Assembly: GCA_026874595.1 (NCBI GenBank)
Contig: CM049311.1
Span: forward strand, 47,187,676 to 47,251,675
Direction: 5' to 3'
Length of the DNA stretch: 64,000 nucleotides
Origin: Sipunculus nudus
Lineage: Eukaryota; Annelida; Sipuncula; Golfingiida; Sipunculidae
In this document: positions 53,101-62,100 of the stretch, piece after piece
Layout: every line of letters starts with the position of its first letter
Position numbering within the stretch: position 1 is the stretch's first letter
The notes under the pieces: generated by a model
Databases searched by the model: none
Told to the model about the DNA's origin: nothing
The model's input: only the letters and a program-made list of their open reading frames with translations
Position numbers and translations under genes: made by a program

Positions 53101-56100
53101 TGGGAGTGTGATGAATGTAACTACAGCAGTAAGTATGATCCCTGACATCAGTAGATAAAGTAACACTCAGAGCTGTAACCCTGGGAGTGTGATGAATGTA
53201 ACTACAGCAGTAAGTATGATCCCTGACATCAGTAGATAAAGAAACACTCAGAGCTGTAACCCAGGGAGTGTGATGAATGGAACTTCAGCAGTAAGTATGA
53301 TCCCTGACATCAGTAGATAAAGTAACACTCAGAGCTGTAACCCAGGGAGTGTGATGAATGGAACTTCAGCAGTAAGTATGATCCCTGACACCAGTAGATA
53401 AAGTAACACTCAGAGCTGTAACCCTGGGAGTACGATGAATGTAACTACAGCAGTAAGTATGATCCCTGACATCAGTAGATAAAGTAACACTCAGAGCTGT
53501 AACCCAGGGAGTGTGATGAATGGAACTTCAGCAGTAAGTATGATCCCTGACATCAGTAGATAAAGTAACACTCAGAGCTGTAACCCAGGGAGTTTGATGA
53601 ATGGAACTACAGCAGTAAGTATGATCCCTGACATCAGTAGATAAAGTAACACTCAGAGCTGTAACCCAGGGAGTGTGATGAATGTAACTTCAGCAGTAAG
53701 TATGATCCCTGACATCAGTAGATAAAGTAACACTCAGAGCTGTAAACCTGGGAGTGTGATGAATGTAACTTCAGCAGTATGTATTATCCCTGACACCAGT
53801 AGATAAAGTAACACTCAGAGCTGTAACCCAGGGAGTGTGATGAATGTAACTACAGCAGTAAGTATGATCCCTGACATCAGTAGATAAAGTAACACTCAGA
53901 GCTGTAACCCAGGGAGTGTGATGAATGTAACTTCAGCAGTAAGTATGATCCCTGACATCAGTAGATAAAGTAACACTCAGAGCTGTAACCCAGGGAGTGT
54001 GATGAATGTAACTTCAGCAGTAAGTATGATCCCTGACATCAGTAGATAAAGTAACACTCAGAGCTGTAACCCAGGGAGTGTGATGAATGTAACTACAGCA
54101 GTAAGTATGATCCCTGACATCAGTAGATAAAGTAACACTCAGAGCTGTAAACCTGGGAGTGTGATGAATGTAACTTCAGCAGTATGTATTATCCCTGACA
54201 CCAGTAGATAAAGTAACACTCAGAGCTGTAACCCTGGGAGTGTGATGACTGGAACTTCAGCAGTAAGTATGATCCCTGACATCAGTAGATAAAGTAACAC
54301 TCAGAGCTGTAACCCTGGAAGTGTGATGAATGTTACTACAGCAGTAAGTATGATCCCTGACACCAGTAGATAAAGTAACACTCAGAGCTGTAACCCAGGG
54401 AGTGTGATGAATGTAACTTCAGCAGTAAGTATGATCCCTGACATCAGTAGATAAAGTAACACTCAGAGCTGTAACCCTGGGAGTGTGATGAATGGAACTT
54501 CAGCAGTAAGTATGATCCCTGACATCAGTAGATAAAGTAACACTCAGAGCTGTAACCCTGGGAGTGTGATGAATGTAACTACAGCAGTAAGTATTATCCC
54601 TGACACCAGTAGATAAAGTAACACTCAGAGCTGTAACCCTGGGAGTGTGATGAATGGAACTACAGCAGTAAGTATGATCCCTGACACCAGTAGATAAAGT
54701 AACACTCAGAGCTGTAACCCTGGGAGTGTGATGAATGTAACTACAGCAGTAAGTATTATCCCTGACACCAGTAGATAAAGTAACACTCAGAGCTGTAACC
54801 CTGGGAGTGTGATGAATGTAACTACAGCAGTAAGTATTATCCCTGACACCAGTAGATAAAGTAACACTCAGAGCTGTAACCCTGGGAGTGTGATGAATGG
54901 AACTACAGCAGTAAGTATGATCCCTGACACCAGTAGATAAAGTAACACTCAGAGCTGTAACCCTGGGAGTGTGATGAATGTAACTACAGCAGTAAGTATT
55001 ATCCCTGACACCAGTAGATAAAGTAACACTCAGAGCTGTAACCCTGGGAGTGTGATGAATGTAACTACAGCAGTAAGTATTATCCCTGACACCAGTAGAT
55101 AAAGTAACACTCAGAGCTGTAACCCTGGAAGTGTGATGAATGGAACTACAGCAGTAAGTATGATCCCTGACACCAGTAGATAAAGTAACACTCAGAGCTG
55201 TAACCCTGGGAGTGTGATGAATGTAACTACAGCAGTAAGTATTATCCCTGACACCAGTAGATAAAGTAACACTCAGAGCTGTAACCCTGGGAGTGTGATG
55301 ACTGGAACTTCAGCAGTAAGTATGATCCCTGACATCAGTAGATAAAGTAACACTCAGAGCTGTAACCCTGGAAGTGTGATGAATGTTACTACAGCAGTAA
55401 GTATGATCCCTGACACCAGTAGATAAAGTAACACTCAGAGCTGTAACCCTGGGAGTGTGATGAATGTAACTTCAGCGGTAAGTATGATCCTTGGTATCAG
55501 TAGATAAAGTAACACTCAGAGCTGTAACCCAGGGAGTGTGATGAATGTAACTACAGCAGTAAGTATGATCCCTGACATCAGTAGATAAAGTAACACTCAG
55601 AGCTGTAACCCTGGGAGTGTGGTGAATGTAACTTCAGCAGTAAGTATGATCCTTGGTATCAGTAGATAAAGTAACACTCAGAGCTGTAACCCTGGCTGTT
55701 AATCTGTAATCCCTAAAAACTATCATTTTATGTTTTTCATAAAAATTTTTACATGTTTATACCTTTTTTATCCTTTTTTCAGAATCATTTTTTTAAAGGT
55801 GATTTCAGGGTTTTTACATATATATTTCAAACCTTGGTATGAGCGATGGGTGTGCTGTCTCAGTGTTTGGGAAAAGTGGCATTATATCAAGCAGACATTT
55901 GATGTGATTTCACCAAGATCAGACAGATTGACTGGAATTATCAAATTTAGAAGAATCATGTGCTACAACTTTACTGCAGATATCATACCTGAAGCTTGTT
56001 TAGGAAACATCGCATTCAGTAAAATTACAGAATTAAGTTGCACATAAATGCATTGATTTATAATGTTTTTTCTTTCTTCACAGTTTGATCCTTGCTGTGT

Positions 56101-59100
56101 GAAAGATTTTACACTTTCTTAAAAATTCCTGATTGGCATCACTGAGAAAATTATTTATATGTATTTACAGAGGAATAACACTTATTGCAGAAAGTATTTT
56201 AAAAAAACTGCTTTGAACATATGCTTTTACAGTAAAATCTGTATGCATTGATTAATTTCATTTTAGCTCGAAAGCGCACCAGCCTGATAGTCCACAAGAA
56301 GCTGCACTCAGGAGAGAAGGAGTATGAGTGCCAGGTGTGCAACATGAAGTTTGCTTTCAAACAAAAGGTATGTCATATCAACAATACAAGAGTACCTCTT
56401 TGTTTTTAAATAAATTATTTATGTGACATGCTTCATCAGTGTTCTAAACATATGTGGTGGTAGTACAGGAGAGTATCGTATATCAGCCAGTTTGTGCTGC
56501 AGCTATTTGTAATAGTGACGTCTTATGACATGGTCTTCTATCAGTCAAAATGCACTTTATCAAAGCAAGCACACTGTTAAATCTGTCACAATTTATAAAG
56601 CGATCCTGATAGTTTGCAGTTTACACATGAATCTTGTCACAATTTTGAGACAATCTCACCATGCATCAATCATCAGATGACAGGGCAGTAACTGCTGACT
56701 TATCACATGAAACACTATAATTTGTTCTGTTTTAGAGGACAAATCACATGAATTTATCATATCATGTGCCATTTCAGCTGACCAATCATATGAAACACCA
56801 TGAGAACAAGAGAGAACACGTCTGTGATACCTGTGGAAAAGGCTTCAATGAAAAATGTGATTTGACCAAGCATATCAAAAGAGTACATATGTGTTGTAAG
56901 TACAAACTACAGTGCTCACTCAAACTATAGCAGTCAGTCATTTGTAAATTGAACGAATACAGTAAGGTATTTATCCAAACTAATACTGTACTGTTTGTTC
57001 TTGACCTCTGGAATACAAAAATGTAATATTATCAGGGCTTTCAGAAATATGGGGGTTATGCATCTCTAAAGCTCAAAAGGCCTTTAGGATGTTTGGTTCT
57101 AAGGGTCTGATTGGATCCCGTGAATTTCTTGCTGTAGGACCTCGAGGGTCAAAGGTGGCTCTTACAGCAGTCACTGACCACTCCCATCTACAACTTAATC
57201 AAACCAGTCACTTGCAAAAACACTGTGCTGACAACTGACAGCTGACCCTTAATTATAATATACTCTAATAATAATATAATGACACAGTATACAATAATAT
57301 GATATGATAATGGCATTAAATACTTAAACAAATATTCAATAATATATTACCATTCAAAATCTGACAGAAAGCCCCTCCCCTTCATTCACTCTAAATTCTC
57401 ATGCCACTCTACAAAATTTTTGAAAGCCCTGATATTATGATAAAAATTCCATTGAAATAACAGATTTATTGCATCGCCAGACCAAATCTGGAGATACTAT
57501 GGTTTAGGCAAGGTTGCACCATCTCCGCCGCCGCCGCAGAGATTTTGTTTGGACGTGATAACTCAAAAAATATTTTACAGATCTTTACCAAACTTGACAT
57601 GTGCATAGATATGGGTGAGAGAACGAAGCCTATTTAAAATGGGGTCATGACCTTTACTAGGACAGTGACCTTGACCTTGAATAGGTCCATTTTTGGGGAA
57701 AATCACACAAATTCTTAAATATCTCAAGAAATCTTGCATGGATTGATCCAAAAATCAACTTGACCTAAGATCTTAGGTAGTGTTGTCATGTACTGGAAAC
57801 TGCTATCCTTTTCTTGTTTTTGTGCCATTTAATACCTCCATCATTGCCACTTAACAGTACTGTGATGACCTTTCCAGAGAGTAACCTTGGCCTTGAATAT
57901 TGCCATATATGGTGAAAATCACACAGAATCATAAATATCTCAATAAGGGATGCATGCATTGGTCCAAAAATCAAATTGACTGAAGATCTTGGATAGCTTT
58001 GTCTTTTGCAGAAGACAGGTGGTGCCACATTCTGTCTTTCTCTTGGTTTCATGCCTTTTAATACCCCATCATTGCCACTTGACAGTACTGTGAGCATTAT
58101 AAGTCAAAAACTTATTGACAGATAGGGCTGAAATGGTGCATGTACATTGATCTTGGATACCTCCATCATGTATTAAAGACTGGTGGTGCCATCTGTAATT
58201 GTTTGCAGTGGCGTCCATCTGTAAATGTGCTTTGAGTGAAAATTGCTCATATCTCCGGAGTGGTCCAAGATAGTGTTCTGAAATTTGACATGTCCATCCA
58301 TCTCGGAAATTTTTCTCATAAACCAGACAGATGGCGCCACCTACCTTCCATTTTTGTAGAATAAATTAAGGCCCTTTTCTGAGGAGTGATGTGCACTATA
58401 GGCCTGAAAATGTGCCTATCCATAGATCTTGCATTCCTCCATATCTTTCTCAAGACAGGTGGCACCATCTGCAATCGCTTTGCTATGACATCCATCTGTA
58501 CATGTGATAATGGTGAAAATTGCTTATATATCCGGAATGGTTCAAGGTATTTGTCTGAAATTTGGCATGTCCATCAATCTTTGAAAGTTTTCTCATATAA
58601 CAGACAGGTGGCACCACCTACCTTCCTTTTTGTAGAATAAATAAATGCCCATTTCTCAGGAGTGATTTGGCCTATTAACCTGAAAATGTGCATATCTATA
58701 GATCTTGGACTCCTCCATCTTGTACACAAGACTGGTGGCACCATCTGCAATCGTTTTGCCATGGCATCCAACTGTATATTTGTTTTAGATGAAAATTGCT
58801 CATATCTGAGGAGTCCTTCAATGTGTAGGTCTCCAATTTTGCATGTAAATCCATCTTGGAGAGTTTTCTCGTCAACCAGACAGTTGGCGCCACCTACCTT
58901 ACCATTTTTATAGTATAAATTTATCCCCTTTTCATAAGAGTGATTCTCTTTATTGGCCCCCGTATTTGGTGAAAAACATTGTTTCTCAAGTTGATAGATG
59001 GAAGAAACCATAGTCGCTTACCAAATGTCAGTGTATGCTGCTGAAGATGAGGGGTCTATTCTGAAAGGGGGGGGGGGGGATAAATTGTCTGGTGATACTA

Positions 59101-62100
59101 TGGCACCTGCCGTGCCAAGAAATATCTAGTTGTACATGAATTGAAATATTAGTTCATGTGAAAGTCTTAAGTATTTTGAACTTTTATTTCAGCCTGTATG
59201 TTTCTTCTCTGCACATCTCTGTCATGTTTAAATGTACACAATGTAAATACTCATGTAAGTATATATTATGAAGAAAGTGATTGCTGAATTGAGAAAATGG
59301 GAAATAAGATTGTTTCTATCACTATCAGTCTTAGTCCTACTAGACTGACATTCTGTACCCCTTGAGATGATAGAAGTTCAGTTGTAATTAATTTGATTAT
59401 CAATCTTCCTGAGTGCTTTCATTTTCTATAATTGTAGTGCGGCCTTTTGTCTGCAAGCAGTGCAACAAAGCTTACAAAGAGTCAACACAGCTCAAGCGGC
59501 ACCTTGAAACCCACTCTGGCGTGAAAAACCATATGTGTCCAGTATGTAAACTATCAGTTCTTCATTGGTATTATTTGATTAATTTTGTGCTTTAGTCATT
59601 CTTGTATTCACATCCTTTTGAGTTCTTTAAAGTTACAGGTGATCTCTGATGCTGTATTTATTGAATTCATTATGTCAGTGATCAGAAAATTTTCAGTTCT
59701 TCTCCATGTTATTTGACCATATTTGCTATGAATGCAGTATCTGATCAGTTTCACATAATTACTATCCAATTTGTAACACTAAAGATATGTTCAATTTCCC
59801 AGGCCCACATTTCTCTTGAATACATTTTGAGGAACTTTGCCTCCAGCTACCTTCCATATTTCTGCCTCTTTGTTTATCTGGTATCTCATACTTAATGTAC
59901 AAGGTGTACGACACTGAGCCACATCACTCTGGTTATTTTCAGCACAGCAACAAGCACTGCTTGACCAAGATATCCCTGTCTTTTAAGTTATTCATTTTCT
60001 TTCAGCACTATAACAATTTCAACCTGAACAAGATATTAAATATGAAACTATTTAACAGTACTCACATGCAAAGTATTTGAAAGCAGAGCTTTCGTCTGGT
60101 CTCTACCAGACTTGTTCACTGAATGATGGAACAAGGCCAGGGGAAATCCTTAGTTTGTTGTTGACACGGTAATATCCCTGTCAAATTGTAAGAAAAACTG
60201 TTTTCTTTCAGCACAGTAACAAGTATTACCTTAGTAAGATAACTCTGTCCCATTCTAAGTGATTCATTTTCTAACAGCACTGTAACAAGTACTACTTGAC
60301 CAAGTTATCTGTATCCAATTCTAAGTGATTATTTTCTTTCAGCACTGTAACAAGTACTACCTGACCAAGATATCCCTGTCTCAGCACATGAAGTCACACA
60401 CCTGTATGTTCCACTGTGAGATCTGTCAGAAGAGCTTTGGTAGTTACTCAGGATTCATGTGAGTAACATCAGATCTACATATTTATCCACTCTGTGAATT
60501 TTTAGTGATGAGTGTTGACAGTCTTTTGCCAAATTTCTCAAAAGCTACTCCAGGTAGTACAAGTAACCATGTAATTAATGTGTAGAAATAATCTCTGGTA
60601 GCACCACTGATAATGAAATACACACTGCAGCAGAATTTTTTTTTTTCTACTTTGCCTGCACCTTACTCACTGGAAACAGTCTCTGACTCCATTCATTTCC
60701 TTATTCCAGGGCCCACAAGGTGATGCATGATGAGAGTTACGGAGGTTACAAATGTGATATCTGTGGGAAGACTCTACATACCAAGGGCAGGTAATGACAT
60801 CATCATACAAGACAGAGTGGGGAAGCACCTTAATAAAATATATATATATTGAAGAATCTATGATGTATACCCTAGATTACCTGTTTTAGCAATATGCTGG
60901 AGGCTAATCAGTAAAGTACCCGATAGTAACAATAATTGTCTGGTGACTAGAATTTTACAATTATTAGAACTTTAAATATACATCTGGAGAAACTAATGTA
61001 CACTAGAACACCCAATGAACACGGGCAGATTCATGGTTATATATCACCATTCATGGTATCAATTCAGATGGTATTTATATAAATCCCTGAGTTACAGTAT
61101 TGGTATCAGAAATGCTTCATTATCCTGGCATACAGGTCCAACAGGCACCAGGGTTTCCATTTGTACACTTGTTAATGACTGGTCAATTCATATATTTAGC
61201 TTAACAATATTCACATAATAAAATGCTTTTTCTATGTGCTCTTTGGAAAATGACAGGCTGTGTCAAACAATATCAAGTGATTAGATGAGCTACAGTGAAA
61301 CTCCACAGTATTCAGATATCCCTAACAATAAATACTGGGAAATAGGTAAAAAAAAACAGGTTCGATATGATATAGGTATATCACCCTACTCTAAACATTC
61401 CAGAAAAGAAACACTCCAGCTGAACCAATGTTACATTAAGTGTAGTTAGTTACAATAATACAAACATTTACTTTCAACACAATGTTTTAGCAGGGCTTGC
61501 TGGATTTTAACAAAACTCACTATAACTATTTATCAACAGATTTTCTCACCCAGGTTTGATCATCAGCAAAATCCATTTAAATTACTGAGTTCAGAGGTCA
61601 CCAGGCTACTTTGTGGTGTCACTGCAATAAGTTACCAGGATTATGATGGATTTTTATGAAACTCTACAGAATGGTTCACCAATATAATAACTCACCTAAG
61701 TGAAATTCCTGGCATATCCATGCTTATTTATATTTGCATATGAGGTCAGAGGTCAACAGACACATCATGATGGGCGTATTATGCACCATTTGAGGTGCTC
61801 TTGTTGAAATATTTGAATATTTTACCCATTGTGTTATTTGCTTGCAGTTTGATGCGGCACCAGAATGTTGCCCACAGTGATGACAGACCTTTTGTCTGTG
61901 AGATCTGCCTTCGGGGATTTAAAACAAAGAGAGACCTCAAGGTAAGAATTACATGAACTTTTTTTCATCTTATACTTTCCTTTCACCGAGAAAGATGTGT
62001 TAAGTTTGGTCTGAAGTTTGTTTTGTCTTAATTTTTATTTGTCACAATGTTCTTGTATATCTACATTCTCATGTATATATTATAAGTTCAGATGGTTACA

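Larger units (their letters stand above)
37534..55695 (+). repeat. 18-kb minisatellite of an 81-bp unit, about 224 copies, built from an exon-intron junction
   Basis: The period is 81 bp: unit starts (CACTCAGAG) at 37,534 and 37,615, and the last at 55,675, which is 224 periods minus 3 bp. The minus 3 is explained by one 1-bp insertion near 45,485 and one 4-bp deletion near 43,494. Unit zero is the coding end of exon 11 plus its donor. Intronic units differ from it by consistent changes: CTGAAA to CTGTAA, and TACAAGAGT to TACAGCAGT or TTCAGCAGT. Nearly all carry GTAAGTAT (variants GTATGT, GTTAGT, GTGAGT, GTAAGTGT). Units at the left edge (37,615-38,000) are more diverged. The array fills about 97% of its 18.7-kb intron. 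Open stretches inside it are by-products of the 27-codon period. Confidence 0.98.

Noticed and set aside
42513-53158. Open reading frames inside the satellite (for example 42,513-42,758 minus, 45,346-45,775 minus, 52,946-53,158 plus)
   Set aside because: They arise because 81 is a multiple of three; they end as soon as a unit carries the usual stop codons, and have no start context or domain.
37534-55695. CRISPR-like array
   Set aside because: There are no unique spacers: the 81-bp unit is repeated end to end in a eukaryotic intron with exons on both sides.
37580-55695. Array units as recursive (ratchet) splice sites
   Set aside because: A ratchet site needs AG directly followed by GT (AG|GT). 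The units read CAGTAAGT, where AG and GT overlap, and the upstream tract is not pyrimidine-rich.
58574-59011. 145-codon minus-strand ORF
   Set aside because: Lies wholly in a tandemly organised dispersed repeat; the repeated peptide wording follows the DNA repeat.
59895-60080. Extra coding exon with a finger at 59,943
   Set aside because: The zinc-ligand cysteine is lost and no in-frame donor continues the protein; it is one of the decayed copies of the exon 15 edge.
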